64,000 nt of DNA from Devosia ginsengisoli (GCF_007859655.1 NZ_CP042304.1:2418001-2482000), one strand, 5' to 3'. Numbered from the stretch's first letter, positions 15,991 to 25,654 are shown. Notes: generated by a model from the sequence alone, not told the origin. Numbers and translations: made by a program.

Positions 15991-17976
15991 ATGACCGACC
16001 AATCCCGCTTGTTCAAGACTTCCCAGCTCGAAGCGGCCGATGCCGAGCCGCGCAATGCCACATCCAATCCCACTATGGGCGAACTGATCAGCGCGCGCTT
16101 CTCGCGCCGCGGCTTCCTGCAGGGCTCGCTGGCCGTATCGGCCATTGCCGCCACGGTCAGCCCGCTGGCTTTGCTCAGCGCCCGCGATGCCCGGGCCCAG
16201 GAAGGCGGCTCGGCCTTTTCGTTCACCGAAGTGGAAGCCGGTATCGACGAGACCCATCACGTCGCCGAAGGCTATGATGCCGATATCCTGCTGCGCTGGG
16301 GCGATGGCCTGTTCCCCGACGCACCCGAATTCGATCCGACGGCACAGACGCCGGCGGCCCAGGCGCGCCAGTTCGGCTACAATAACGACTATGTCGGCTA
16401 TATCCCGCTCGAGGGTTCGTCCGAGCATGGCCTGCTGGTCGTGAACCATGAATATACCAATCCGCACCTGATGTTCCCCGGCCTGGTCACGCTGGTCGAG
16501 GGCGCGTTGACGCTCAACCCGCTCAGCAAGGAGCAGGTGGATATCGAAATGGCCGCCCATGGCGGCACCGTGGTCGAAATCCGGAAGGTCGACGGCAAGT
16601 GGCAAGTGGTCAGGGATGGCCAGTATAACCGCCGCATCACCGCCGATACCGAGATGGAACTGACCGGCCCCGCCGCCGGCCATGACCGGCTCAAGACCAA
16701 TGCCGATGCCACCGGCACCAAGGTATTCGGCACCATCAACAATTGCGCCGGCGGCGTCACGCCCTGGGGCACCTACATCATGGCCGAGGAAAACATTCAC
16801 GGCTATTTCGGCGGCGAACTGCCCGCCGACCATCGCGAAGCCGCCAATTACGACCGCTTCGGCATTCCCGAAGGCTCCTATGAATGGGCCAGTTTCTACG
16901 ACCGCTTCGACGTCTCCAAGGAGCCCAACGAGCCCAACCGCTTCGGCTATATCGTCGAAGTGGACGTGATGGACCCCAATTCCATGCCCAAGAAGCGCAC
17001 TGCCTTGGGCCGCTTCAAGCATGAAGGCGCCGAATCCATCGTGGCGGCCGACGGTCGCGTGGTCTTCTACCTGGGCGACGACGAGCGCTTCGACTACGTC
17101 TACAAGTTCGTCACCTCGGGCACCTACAATCCCGACGACCGCGCCGCCAATATGGACCTGCTCGACGAGGGCACGCTCTACGTCGCCAAATTCGCCGAGG
17201 ACGGCTCCCTGCAATGGATGCCGCTCGTTCATGGCGAAGGCCCGCTGACCGAGGACAACGGCTTTGCCAGCCAGGCCGACGTCATCATCGAAACCCGCCA
17301 CGCCGCCGACCTGCTCGGCGCCACCAAGATGGACCGCCCCGAAGACATCCAGCCCAATGGCGTCAACGGCAAGGTCTATGTGATGCTGACCAACAATACC
17401 CGCCGCGAAGCCGACCAGGTGGATGCCGCCAATCCGCGTGCGGAAAATGCCTTCGGCCACATCATCGAGATCGCCGAGGCCGATGGCGATTTCGCCGCCA
17501 CATCAGGCACCTGGGAAGTGCTGCTCCAGTGCGGCGACCCCGCCATCGCCGAGGTGGGCGCCACCTTCTCCAGCGCCACGACAGAGAACGGCTGGTTCGG
17601 CATGCCCGACAATTGCGCCGTGGATTCACTGGGCCGGCTCTGGGTTTCGACCGACGGCAACAATCCCTCCGATACCGGCCGCACCGATGGCCTCTGGGCG
17701 GTAGACACCGAGGGCGCGGCCCGCGCCACGTCCAAGCTGTTCTTCCGCGTGCCGGTCGGCGCCGAAATGTGCGGCCCGCTCTTCACCCCGGATGATGAGA
17801 CCGCCTTCGTGGCGGTGCAGCACCCGGCCGATGGCGGCGACGACTGGGATGGCTTCGGCCGGGTCTCCTATTACGAGGACCTGTCGACGCGCTGGCCCGA
17901 CTTCGACGACGCCATGCCGACGCGGCCTTCCGTGGTGGTGATCACCCGGCAAGGCGGCGGCAAGATCGCCGTCTGA
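15991..17976 (+). CDS. phoX: PhoX-family alkaline phosphatase, Tat-exported
   Basis: PhoX enzymes are calcium/iron-dependent phosphomonoesterases that release phosphate from organic esters outside the cytoplasm. The 661-residue product has a long N-terminus with a Tat motif FSRRGFLQGSL (about 37-47) and cleavage near ARA-Q (about residue 70). PhoX family segments are visible: GLLVVNHEYTNPHLMFPG, NNCAGGVTPWGTYIMAEENI, RFKHEGAESIVAADGRVVFYLGDDERFDYVYKFV, and DNCAVDSLGRLWVSTDGN. AGGGG precedes the ATG. Gene stands alone, with a candidate Pho box upstream. Confidence 0.94.
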   Translation: MTDQSRLFKTSQLEAADAEPRNATSNPTMGELISARFSRRGFLQGSLAVSAIAATVSPLALLSARDARAQEGGSAFSFTEVEAGIDETHHVAEGYDADILLRWGDGLFPDAPEFDPTAQTPAAQARQFGYNNDYVGYIPLEGSSEHGLLVVNHEYTNPHLMFPGLVTLVEGALTLNPLSKEQVDIEMAAHGGTVVEIRKVDGKWQVVRDGQYNRRITADTEMELTGPAAGHDRLKTNADATGTKVFGTINNCAGGVTPWGTYIMAEENIHGYFGGELPADHREAANYDRFGIPEGSYEWASFYDRFDVSKEPNEPNRFGYIVEVDVMDPNSMPKKRTALGRFKHEGAESIVAADGRVVFYLGDDERFDYVYKFVTSGTYNPDDRAANMDLLDEGTLYVAKFAEDGSLQWMPLVHGEGPLTEDNGFASQADVIIETRHAADLLGATKMDRPEDIQPNGVNGKVYVMLTNNTRREADQVDAANPRAENAFGHIIEIAEADGDFAATSGTWEVLLQCGDPAIAEVGATFSSATTENGWFGMPDNCAVDSLGRLWVSTDGNNPSDTGRTDGLWAVDTEGAARATSKLFFRVPVGAEMCGPLFTPDDETAFVAVQHPADGGDDWDGFGRVSYYEDLSTRWPDFDDAMPTRPSVVVITRQGGGKIAV

Positions 17977-18081
17977 CGCAATTGAACGGAGCCGTCGCCC
18001 GAGGGCGGCGGCTCAATCGACCCCGCGCGACTTGTTTCCGGCCCGGCTGATCGCCAATATCGTGTTGTCCGGAGACAACCG

Positions 18082-19710
18082 ATGTTTGCCCAGATCCTGA
18101 TCGTCATCATCGTCGCCATCGTCATTTCCGCGCTGGCCGAGCGGCGCAATGTGCAGCCGGCGCTGCTGGTGGCCATAGTGGGGCTGGTCGCTTCCTTCAT
18201 CCCCGGCATGCCGCGACTGGAGCTGGAGCCCGAAATCATCCTTGGCGTGGTGCTGCCGCCCATGCTGTTCTCGGCCGCCAGCGGCTTCTCCTTCTCCAGC
18301 TTTGCCCGGCGCCTGGGTTCCATTGTCAATCTCGGCGTCTTCATGGTGTTCGGCACCACGGCCCTGGTCGACATCGTTGCTGTCACGGTTCTGCCCGAAC
18401 TCGGCCCGGCGGCGGCGATCGTGCTGGGCGCGGTGCTCGCTCCACCTGATGCCGTCACTGCCATCACCATCGGCCGCAAAGCCGGCCTGCCGGTGGCGCT
18501 GATGACCGTGCTCAAGGGCGAGAGCCTGATCAATGACGCTGCCGCATTGACATTGTTTGCCGTCGCCGTGGCTGCCGCAGCCGGCACGCATGCCTTCATC
18601 GACAGCACGCCGCTCTATTTCCTTTATGCCGCCGTGGTCGGGATCATCCTGGGCATACTGATCGGCAACCTGGCGCAACTGGCGCGCCGCAAACTGGGCA
18701 ATCCGTCGCTGGCGACCGCCGTGTCGGTCATCGTGCCCTTTGCCGCCTATCTGCTGGCCGAGGAAATCCATGCCTCGGGCGTGCTGGCAGTGGTCGCGGC
18801 CGGTTTCGCCCTGGGGCATCATTCGGCCGAATCCGGCTATGAGGAGCGCATCCAGGAGCGGCAATTCTGGCGCACCATCGATACGCTGCTCGAAACCTTC
18901 GTCTTTGCCTATATCGGCCTGCAACTGCGCTTCGTCATCACCGACGCCATCGAGGCCGGCTACGATATGTGGCGACTGGCCGGCGCGGCCGCCGCCATTT
19001 TCGTCGCCACCGTGGCCATTCGTTTCGGCTGGGTCTTTATCACCGCCTTTATCGCCCGGCGGCGTCGCGCCGCTGCCGTGCGCCGTCCGGCCAGGATCGC
19101 GCGACCGGGACGCCGGGAGCGACCGCCATCTCCCCCGCCGCTGACCTGGAAGGAGAATGTCGTCCTCTCCTGGACCGGCATGCGCGGCGTGGTGACGCTG
19201 GCCGCCGCGGCCGGCGTGCCGCTGGTGACAGCCAGCGGCGCCGATTTCCAGGGCCGCGAGGCCATCCTGTCACTGGCCTTCCTCGTCACCATCGCCACAT
19301 TGCTGATCCAGGGGCTGACCTTGCCCTGGCTGATCAAGCGGCTCGACCTGACCAATCCCGATGACGGCAAGCATATCGCCGAACAGCATGCGCTGGCGGT
19401 GAAGATTGCCGACAAGGCAACCCTCGAAGCGCTTGCCGAATATCGGGTCGCGCATGAGGCGCCGTCCTCGCGCCGGCTGGTGGACATCATGGCCAAGCGG
19501 GCGACCCACAATGCCGAGGCCGAGCCGGCCATACCGGCATTCGATCAGGCCGAAGCCCTGGCTTTGGGCAATATCCTGCTCGAAGCCCGCCGCAAGCAGC
19601 TCATCGCCGCACGCGACGCCCGCGAACTGGACGATACCGTGCTGCGCGACATGCTCGAGCAGATGGACCTGGAACAGGCCTTCATGGACAGTCTTGGCAA
19701 GGAGCCGTGA
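18082..19710 (+). CDS. Na+/H+ antiporter, CPA1 family
   Basis: A 542-residue monovalent cation/proton antiporter of the CPA1 (NhaP/NHE-like) type. About 12 membrane helices fill residues 1-415, and the transport signature GESLINDAAALTLF is at about 150-163, with EEIHASGVLAVVAAG and TGMRGVVTLAAAAGVPL further on. An Arg/Pro-rich loop (about 325-355) lies between late helices. The hydrophilic tail (430-542) is cytoplasmic. It stands alone after phoX. Confidence 0.93.
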   Translation: MFAQILIVIIVAIVISALAERRNVQPALLVAIVGLVASFIPGMPRLELEPEIILGVVLPPMLFSAASGFSFSSFARRLGSIVNLGVFMVFGTTALVDIVAVTVLPELGPAAAIVLGAVLAPPDAVTAITIGRKAGLPVALMTVLKGESLINDAAALTLFAVAVAAAAGTHAFIDSTPLYFLYAAVVGIILGILIGNLAQLARRKLGNPSLATAVSVIVPFAAYLLAEEIHASGVLAVVAAGFALGHHSAESGYEERIQERQFWRTIDTLLETFVFAYIGLQLRFVITDAIEAGYDMWRLAGAAAAIFVATVAIRFGWVFITAFIARRRRAAAVRRPARIARPGRRERPPSPPPLTWKENVVLSWTGMRGVVTLAAAAGVPLVTASGADFQGREAILSLAFLVTIATLLIQGLTLPWLIKRLDLTNPDDGKHIAEQHALAVKIADKATLEALAEYRVAHEAPSSRRLVDIMAKRATHNAEAEPAIPAFDQAEALALGNILLEARRKQLIAARDARELDDTVLRDMLEQMDLEQAFMDSLGKEP

Positions 19711-19758
19711 AGCTGTTTCGGGTCGGTTTCCCCAAGCACCGCATCCTGTGTCCGTGAC

Positions 19759-19866
19759 TCACCCCCACCCTTGATCCCTCCCTACAAGGGGGAGGGAGAC
19801 GATGAACACTAGCCTCAGAGCTGGCGCCTCCCTCCCCTCGATGGGGAGGGATTGAGGGTGGGGTGA
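19759..19866. repeat. Dispersed hairpin repeat, family B, copy 1
   Basis: About 108 bases whose ends (TCACCCCCACCCTTGATCCC and GGGATTGAGGGTGGGGTGA) are complementary, with inner arms CTCCCTACAAGGGGGAGGGA and CCTCCCCTCGATGGGGAGGG. It is close to the reverse complement of copy 2 at 23950-24059. It sits between the convergent CPA1 and zapA genes. Probably a non-autonomous palindromic element. Confidence 0.8.
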
Positions 19867-19921
19867 CGGGAGCCACGGAAGTCTAGGTGAACACTCCCCG
19901 AAGGAAGAGGTGAGTAAGCGC

Positions 19922-20299
19922 TTAGCCCTGCGGCACCGGCGCGGCTTCATCCAAAGCGCCGGCAACGCCTTCCAGCGCCTTGGCGGCATCGGTGAGCTTG
20001 GCGGCGAACTTGCCTTCCAGCGCCTCGATCTCGGCGGCCACTTCCTGGCCGGCGCGAGTCAGCACCAGCACTTCCTCTTCCAGCGCCTTGATGCGCTTCT
20101 CGGCCTCGGCCAGTTCGTCGACCACGGCGATGCCCGCCATGACCGTCAGCCGGTTGTCGCCGATTTCCCCTACCGCGCCCTTGAGCGATTCAACGTGGTT
20201 GTTGAGCCGCTCGGCCAGCCCGATCAGATGTTTCTGCTGGCCCTCTTCGCAGGCCATGCGGTATTTGCGGCCATTGATCTCGACATTGACTTCGGGCAC
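19922..20299 (-). CDS. zapA: Cell division protein ZapA
   Basis: ZapA binds and bundles FtsZ at midcell. The 125-residue product has the N-terminal ZapA globular domain (VNVEINGRKYRMACEEGQQKHLIGLAERLNNHVESLKGAVGEIGDNRLTVMAGIAVVDEL, about 4-62) and a C-terminal coiled coil. In related genomes zapA, 6S RNA and fau are commonly adjacent; here 6S-fau is about 4.7 kb away, beyond toxin-antitoxin, phoX and antiporter genes. Confidence 0.93.
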   Translation of the reverse strand: MPEVNVEINGRKYRMACEEGQQKHLIGLAERLNNHVESLKGAVGEIGDNRLTVMAGIAVVDELAEAEKRIKALEEEVLVLTRAGQEVAAEIEALEGKFAAKLTDAAKALEGVAGALDEAAPVPQG

Positions 20300-20304
20300 C
20301 GCTC

Positions 20305-20592
20305 TTACTCCGCCTTGGCCAGCACTTCGCGCACCGTTTCCATCGCCTCGACCAGGCGGCGGGACACGTCATGCGCGCTGTCGTCGAGCCTTTTGGCCCG
20401 GGCGGCGGTCTTGTCGAGCTCGGTGGCGAGGCGCGCGCGCTCATGCACCAGGCGCTGGGTATCGACCTCGATGCGGTTCTGCTGGCGCAGCCGCGTGCCC
20501 AGATTGCGCATGGATTGATCCAGCCGCGCCATGGCGCGATCGAACCGCGCATTGGCAGCGGTCAGCCCGTCTTCAAGTTCCGTGTCACTCAT
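20305..20592 (-). CDS. DUF4164 family coiled-coil protein
   Basis: A 95-residue, almost wholly helical protein (MSDTELEDGLTAANARFDRAMARLDQSM ... RRLVEAMETVREVLAKAE) predicted to be coiled coil. DUF4164 proteins typically precede zapA in Hyphomicrobiales and are presumed to work in division. The ATG at 20592 is preferred to the upstream start at 20667, which lacks a ribosome site. Five bases separate its stop from the zapA start. Confidence 0.8.
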   Translation of the reverse strand: MSDTELEDGLTAANARFDRAMARLDQSMRNLGTRLRQQNRIEVDTQRLVHERARLATELDKTAARAKRLDDSAHDVSRRLVEAMETVREVLAKAE

Positions 20593-20798
20593 CGCTGTTA
20601 CGGTCCTCTGCCCATGGGCGATTCCAGCACGCACAGCGTGCCCTAGCACTGCCGGCAATGCAACCATGCGACCACCCGACGTGATGGCGCCGTCATTGAC
20701 AGGATAGGCGAACCTGTTATGCCCTAGACCCGCCTTTGGGAGGAGGCTTTCGGCGCCTCTTCTCCCCAGAATTCCAGCCTGATGAAAGCGCGAACCCG

Positions 20799-22775
20799 AT
20801 GACGAACACCGCCCAGCAGAACGAACTGGCCAATGCGATCCGCTCCCTGTCCATGGACGCGGTCGAGAAAGCCAATTCCGGCCATCCGGGCCTGCCCATG
20901 GGCTGCGCCGATATCGCCACGGTGCTGTTCACCAAGGTCATGAAATTCGACCCCGCGGACAGCAAGTGGGCCGATCGCGACCGCTTCATCCTGTCGGCCG
21001 GCCACGGCTCGATGCTGCTCTATTCCAGCCTCTACCTGCTCGGTTATGAGGACATGACCATCGAGCAGATCAAGAATTTCCGCCAGCTCGGCTCCAAGAC
21101 CGCCGGCCATCCCGAATTCGGCCATGCCAGCGGCATCGAGACCACGACGGGCCCGCTGGGCCAGGGCGTGGCCAATTCGGTCGGCTTTGCCGTGGCCGAA
21201 GCCAAGCTCGCTGCCGAGTTTGGTGCCGATATCGTCGATCATCACACCTGGGTGCTGGCCGGCGACGGGTGCCTCATGGAAGGCATTTCCCAGGAAGCCA
21301 TCTCACTGGCCGGGCACCTCAAGCTCAACAAGCTGACCGTGATCTGGGACAACAATTCGATCACCATCGACGGCGCCGTCTCCAACGCCGACTCGACCGA
21401 CCAGATCGCCCGCTTCAAGGCGGTGGGCTGGAACACGATCGAGATCGACGGGCATGACCAGGATGCCATCGAAAAGGCGCTGCTGGCCGCCAAGGCCTCG
21501 ACCGACAAGCCGACGCTGATTGCCGCCAAGACCACGATCGGTTTCGGCGCCCCCAAGAAGGCCGGCACCGAGAAGGTGCATGGCTCCCCGCTCGGGGCCG
21601 AGGAACTGGCCGGCGCCAAGGCCGCGCTCGGCATCGACTACCCCGCCTTCGAAATCCCCGCCCATATTCTGGACACCTGGCGCGCTGCCGGACGGCGCAG
21701 CCAGAACCTGCGCGGCGAGTGGGAATCCCGCCTCGCCGCCTCCGACAAGAAGGCCGAATTCACCCGCCGCATGGCTGGCCACCTGCCGTCCGGTTTTGCC
21801 GATGCCATGGCCGCGTACAAGCAGAAGCTGGCCGCCGACAAGCCCAAGGTTGCGACCCGCAAGTCCAGCCAGATGGCGCTCGAAGTGATCAACAAGATCA
21901 CCCCCGAAACGCTGGGCGGCTCGGCCGACCTCACCGGTTCGAACCTGACCAATACGCCCGAGACCCTTCCCTTCCAGGCCGATAACCGGTTGGGTCGCTA
22001 CATGATGTATGGCATCCGCGAGCATGAAATGGCCGCGGCCATGAATGGCGTGGCCCTGCATGGCGGGCTCATTCCCTATGGCGGCACCTTCATGGTCTTT
22101 ACCGACTATGCCCGCCCGGCCATCCGCCTCTCGGCGCTGATGGAACAGCGCGTCATCTATGTGATGACCCACGATTCCATCGGCCTGGGCGAAGACGGCC
22201 CGACCCACCAGCCGGTGGAGCATCTGTCGGCCCTGCGCGCCATTCCCAACCTGCTGGTCTTCCGCCCGGCCGACGCCATGGAAACCGCCGAATGCTGGGA
22301 ACTGGCGATGGAAACCGCCGATCATCCCTCCATCCTGGCGCTGTCCCGCCAGAACCTGCCGGCTTTGCGCACCGAATATTCGGCCGAGAACAAGTCGGCC
22401 AAGGGCGCCTATAGCCTGATCGGCCCTGACGATGCCGACGCGGTGATCTTCGCCACCGGCTCGGAAGTCGCCATCGCCGTGGATGCCCAAAAGGAACTGG
22501 CCGACAAGGGCATTTCGGCCCGCGTCGTCTCGGTGCCTTCAATGGAACTCTTTGCCAAGCAGTCCGACGCCTACAAGGCTGAGGTGATCGGCAAGGCCAG
22601 GGCGCGCGTGGCGGTGGAAGCCGGCATCGAGATGAGCTGGAACAAGCTGCTGGGCGAGAAGGGCCGCTTTGTCGGCCTCCATTCCTTCGGCGCCTCAGGC
22701 CCGATCGACGCGCTCTATGCCCACTTTGGCATTACACCAAAGGCCGTTGTTGAAGCGGTGACCGCACAGTTGTAA
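20799..22775 (+). CDS. tkt: Transketolase
   Basis: Transketolase moves two-carbon units between sugar phosphates in the pentose phosphate pathway, using thiamine diphosphate. The 658-residue product starts at [31 protein letters not shown] and has the ThDP motif [13 protein letters not shown] ... NN (about 155-185), the pyrimidine-domain motif [13 protein letters not shown] and the [12 protein letters not shown] loop. The upstream in-frame start at 20736 is not favoured. It heads the tkt-gap pair that continues with pgk. Confidence 0.97.
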   Translation: MTNTAQQNELANAIRSLSMDAVEKANSGHPGLPMGCADIATVLFTKVMKFDPADSKWADRDRFILSAGHGSMLLYSSLYLLGYEDMTIEQIKNFRQLGSKTAGHPEFGHASGIETTTGPLGQGVANSVGFAVAEAKLAAEFGADIVDHHTWVLAGDGCLMEGISQEAISLAGHLKLNKLTVIWDNNSITIDGAVSNADSTDQIARFKAVGWNTIEIDGHDQDAIEKALLAAKASTDKPTLIAAKTTIGFGAPKKAGTEKVHGSPLGAEELAGAKAALGIDYPAFEIPAHILDTWRAAGRRSQNLRGEWESRLAASDKKAEFTRRMAGHLPSGFADAMAAYKQKLAADKPKVATRKSSQMALEVINKITPETLGGSADLTGSNLTNTPETLPFQADNRLGRYMMYGIREHEMAAAMNGVALHGGLIPYGGTFMVFTDYARPAIRLSALMEQRVIYVMTHDSIGLGEDGPTHQPVEHLSALRAIPNLLVFRPADAMETAECWELAMETADHPSILALSRQNLPALRTEYSAENKSAKGAYSLIGPDDADAVIFATGSEVAIAVDAQKELADKGISARVVSVPSMELFAKQSDAYKAEVIGKARARVAVEAGIEMSWNKLLGEKGRFVGLHSFGASGPIDALYAHFGITPKAVVEAVTAQL

Positions 22776-22823
22776 GGAGGCTCTGCCTCCCTTCTCCTAA
22801 CCCCTCCCAAGGAGCGTCTTTTC

Positions 22824-23832
22824 ATGGCAATCCGCGTCGCCATCAATGGCTTTGGCCGTATCGGCCGCAACATCCTGCGCGCCATCATCGAGATCGGGCC
22901 GTACCGACATCGTGGTCGTGGCTATCAACGATCTCGGCCCGGTCGAGACCAATGCCCATCTGCTGCGCTATGACAGCGTGCATGGCCGCTTCCCCCATGA
23001 CGTGAAGGTCGATGGCGACACGATCGATGCCGGCCGCGGCCCCATCAAGGTGACGGCGATCCGCAATCCCGAAGAGCTGCCGCATGCGGCGCTCAAGGTC
23101 GATATCGCGCTCGAATGCACCGGCATCTTCACCTCCAAGGAGAAAGCCAGCGCCCACCTCAAGGCCGGCGCCAAGAAAGTGGTGATTTCCGCGCCGGGCG
23201 ACGGCGCCGACAAGACCATCGTCTATGGCATCAACCACCAGAGCCTGACCAAGGACGACGTGGTGATCTCCAACGGCTCTTGCACCACCAATTGCCTCGC
23301 GCCCATGGCCATGATCATGAACGAGCTTGTCGGCATCGAGAAGGGAATGATGACCACGGTCCATTCCTATACCGGTGACCAGCCCACGCTCGACACCATG
23401 CACAAGGACCTCTATCGCGGCCGCGCTGCCGCCCTCAGCCAGATCCCAACCTCGACCGGCGCTGCCAAGGCCATCGGCCTGGTGCTGCCCGAGCTCAAGG
23501 GCAAGCTGGACGGCATTTCGGTGCGCGTGCCGACCCCGAATGTGTCGTTGGTCGACCTCAAGTTCCTGGCCGGCCGCGAAGTCACGGCGCAGGAAGTCAA
23601 CGATGCGCTGATCGCCGCTGCCGACGGCAAGCTCAAGGGCGTGATGACCTATACGACCCATCCGCTGGTTTCGAGCGACCTCAACCACGATCCGCATTCC
23701 TGCACGATCCTGCTCGACCAGACCAAGGTTATCGGCGGCAATTTCGTGAACATCATGGGCTGGTACGACAACGAGTGGGGCTTCTCCAACCGCATGGCCG
23801 ACACCACAGTCGCCCTGGGCAAGACGCTCTAG
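22824..23832 (+). CDS. gap: Glyceraldehyde-3-phosphate dehydrogenase, apparent frameshift
   Basis: GAPDH oxidises glyceraldehyde-3-phosphate with NAD. The ATG at 22824, with GGAG upstream, opens [23 protein letters not shown], the Rossmann nucleotide motif, but the frame is then lost. The rest ([29 protein letters not shown] ... catalytic Cys in SNGSCTTNC ... [11 protein letters not shown]) is in the +1 frame. Removing one A at 22893 (GAGATC to GAGTC) restores a normal 335-residue enzyme with IIESGRTDI. A natural null of this central gene is unlikely. A strong terminator follows. Confidence 0.93.
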
Positions 23833-23850
23833 TTCGCACCCGCGCACTAC

Positions 23851-23886
23851 AAAAGCCCCGCCGCTCCGCGGCGGGGCTTTTTGTTT
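23851..23886 (+). terminator. Intrinsic terminator after gap
   Basis: Perfect stem AAAAGCCCCGCCGC / GCGGCGGGGCTTTT with a three-base loop (TCC), then TTTTTGTTTG. A textbook rho-independent terminator. Confidence 0.93.
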
Positions 23887-23949
23887 GCTGACACGATCTG
23901 TCAGAGTGGCGACCTACTTCCGAACAGGAACAGCGGTCCGCATGTTTGG

Positions 23950-24059
23950 CCCCACCCCACCCTCAATCCCTCCCCATCATGGGGAGGGAGGCCCAGCTCA
24001 GAGACCAGTGTTCATCGTCTCCCTCCCCCTTGTGGGGAGGGATCAAGGGTGGGGGTGAG
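23950..24059. repeat. Dispersed hairpin repeat, family B, copy 2
   Basis: About 110 bases, nearly the reverse complement of 19759-19866, including the central GATGAACACT segment. The outer arms CCCCACCCCACCCTCAATCC and the GGATCAAGGGTGGGGGTGAG end pair with each other. It fills most of the space between the gap terminator and the GyrI-like gene. Confidence 0.8.
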
Positions 24060-24088
24060 CCACACGCACCGAGACAAGAGAAGGCAAG

Positions 24089-24694
24089 ATGGACAAGATC
24101 GACTACCGCCGCACGCTCAGCCACTACGCGGCCAAAAGGACGATCGAGCTGATCCATGTCCCGGAAATGGCTTTCGTCATGGTGGATGGCGCGGGCAATC
24201 CCAACTCCGCCCCGGCCTATCAGAGCGCCATCGAATGGCTCTATTCGACCAGCTATGCACTGAAATTTGCCGCCAAGGCGCTCGGCCATGACTATGTCGT
24301 GCCGCCGCTCGAAGGGCTGTGGTGGGCCGATAACCCGGCCGACTTCACCGCGCGCCGCAAGGACAACTGGCGCTGGACCATGATGATCATGGCGCCCGAT
24401 TTCATCACCGATGCGATGTTCGACGCCGCAGCAGCCAAGGCCGCGAACAAGCTGGGCAAGGCACCGGCAAGCCTGCGGCTGGAAGCAAGAAACGAGGGTG
24501 CATGCCTGCAGGTGCTGCATATCGGCAGCTACGATGACGAGGGCCCAATCCTGGCGCAACTGCATGATGTCGAAATGCCCGCCCGCGGCCTGACCTTCAA
24601 CGGCCATCATCACGAAATTTACCTGAGCGACGCCCGCCGCACCGCGCCGGACAAGCTCAAAACCATCCTGCGCCAGCCGGTGCGTCCGGCCTGA
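24089..24694 (+). CDS. GyrI-like domain protein
   Basis: A 201-residue protein of the GyrI-like small-molecule-binding family (AraC effector-binding fold, stand-alone). Visible family pieces are PEMAFVMVDGAGNPNSAPAYQSAIEWLYSTSYALKF, PPLEGLWWADNPADF, the Trp-rich WRWTMMIMAPDFIT, and LHIGSYDDEGPILAQLHD. Such proteins bind hydrophobic ligands, and some are suggested to act as hydrolases for cyclopropanoids. No DNA-binding domain is present. Confidence 0.85.
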   Translation: MDKIDYRRTLSHYAAKRTIELIHVPEMAFVMVDGAGNPNSAPAYQSAIEWLYSTSYALKFAAKALGHDYVVPPLEGLWWADNPADFTARRKDNWRWTMMIMAPDFITDAMFDAAAAKAANKLGKAPASLRLEARNEGACLQVLHIGSYDDEGPILAQLHDVEMPARGLTFNGHHHEIYLSDARRTAPDKLKTILRQPVRPA

Positions 24695-24759
24695 ATGCTT
24701 GCCAGCCGGACCGAACAGTTCTTATTTCCGTGGGTGAACATGCAGGGCAGCGAGCCATC

Positions 24760-25296
24760 ATGAGTCTCGATCGGACCATCCGCTGGCGCGGGCTCGACCC
24801 CGCTAGTATCGAACACTGCCACGTCATTTCCACCGAGCGCGACACGCGCATTCGCGGCACCATCATCACGCCCAACTATGGCCTGTTCTACCGCATCAAG
24901 CTCGACGATACCGAGCATGTGCGCACAGTCAGGCTGGAGCGTACCGACGGCGCTGTGCTCGAACTCTTCTCCGATGGCGCCGGGGACTGGTCGGACGATC
25001 GGGCCGAACCGCTGCCGGCTTTGCGCCATTGCCTCGATATCGACATCTGGCCGACCCCGCTCACCAATTCACTGCCACTCTGGCGCTGCCAATGGACCAT
25101 CGACCAGCCACAGCGCTTCGCCATGGCCTGGATCGACGGCGACGACATGACCGTCAAGCGCAGCGAGCAGATTTACACCCGGCTCGACGCCACCCATTTC
25201 CGCTTCCAGGGTGCCGAGGGTTTTGAGCGGATCATCGAGGTCGATGCCGACTTTCTGGTGGTCGACTATCCGGGCCTCTTCACCCGCCAGGACTAG
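24760..25296 (+). CDS. Putative glycolipid-binding domain protein (DUF1089-like)
   Basis: About 178 residues from MSLDRTIRWRGLDPASIEHCHV; a GTG 30 bases upstream is also possible. The pattern (IRWRGLD..S.EHC, NYGLFYRIKLD, DGAGDWSDD, GCLDIDIWPTPLTNSLP-like, and DADFLVVDYPGLF at the end) matches the family annotated as putative glycolipid-binding. Its true role is not established. It lies 65 bases after the GyrI-like gene in the same direction. Confidence 0.8.
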   Translation: MSLDRTIRWRGLDPASIEHCHVISTERDTRIRGTIITPNYGLFYRIKLDDTEHVRTVRLERTDGAVLELFSDGAGDWSDDRAEPLPALRHCLDIDIWPTPLTNSLPLWRCQWTIDQPQRFAMAWIDGDDMTVKRSEQIYTRLDATHFRFQGAEGFERIIEVDADFLVVDYPGLFTRQD

Positions 25297-25363
25297 CGAG
25301 CCTGTCACCCGCGAGTCATCGAATCAGCTTAGAAGCCACCCTGTTCATGCAGGGACGCCAGCC

Positions 25364-25654
25364 ATGTTCCATATCATACGGCCCATTTTCGGCAGCCTGC
25401 CCATTGCCTCGGTGCTGATCGGCCTAGCCGGCCAGCCCGCCATGCTGGTGCTGCCGCCGGCGCTGACCACCGCCCTGGTCCTGCTGCGCGATAGGCTGAT
25501 CCGCCGAAGGGTCGGCCAGGCCGCCTGGCCCAGCGACGGCTTTGCCCGCCATGTGCTGGTGGACGATCTGGGACGGCTGGTCTGCATCACCCTGCTCGGC
25601 CTGCCGCTCTTCCTCCTCGGCGACCTGCTGCGCCAGCTTTTGCCGCATTCCTGA
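25364..25654 (+). CDS. Small hypothetical membrane protein
   Basis: About 96 residues starting MFHIIRPIFGSLPIASVLIGLAG, with AGGGA upstream. Two hydrophobic segments are visible (about 8-40 and 75-90), with a basic loop (RDRLIRRRVG) between them. I do not recognise a family. Coding is plausible from the start context and helix pattern, but could be wrong. Confidence 0.5.
   Translation: MFHIIRPIFGSLPIASVLIGLAGQPAMLVLPPALTTALVLLRDRLIRRRVGQAAWPSDGFARHVLVDDLGRLVCITLLGLPLFLLGDLLRQLLPHS

Noticed and set aside
15829..17460. Long minus-strand open frame (543 residues)
   Set aside because: It lies opposite phoX in high-GC DNA and is a shadow of that gene's codon bias; no domain pattern and heavy His/Gly/Asp composition.
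21303..22490. 395-residue minus-strand frame opposite tkt
   Set aside because: Glycine-rich antisense shadow; transketolase on the plus strand is certain.
22846..23832. gap starting at 22846
   Set aside because: It would lack the first Rossmann strand [12 protein letters not shown], which is present upstream in the other frame behind a good ribosome site.
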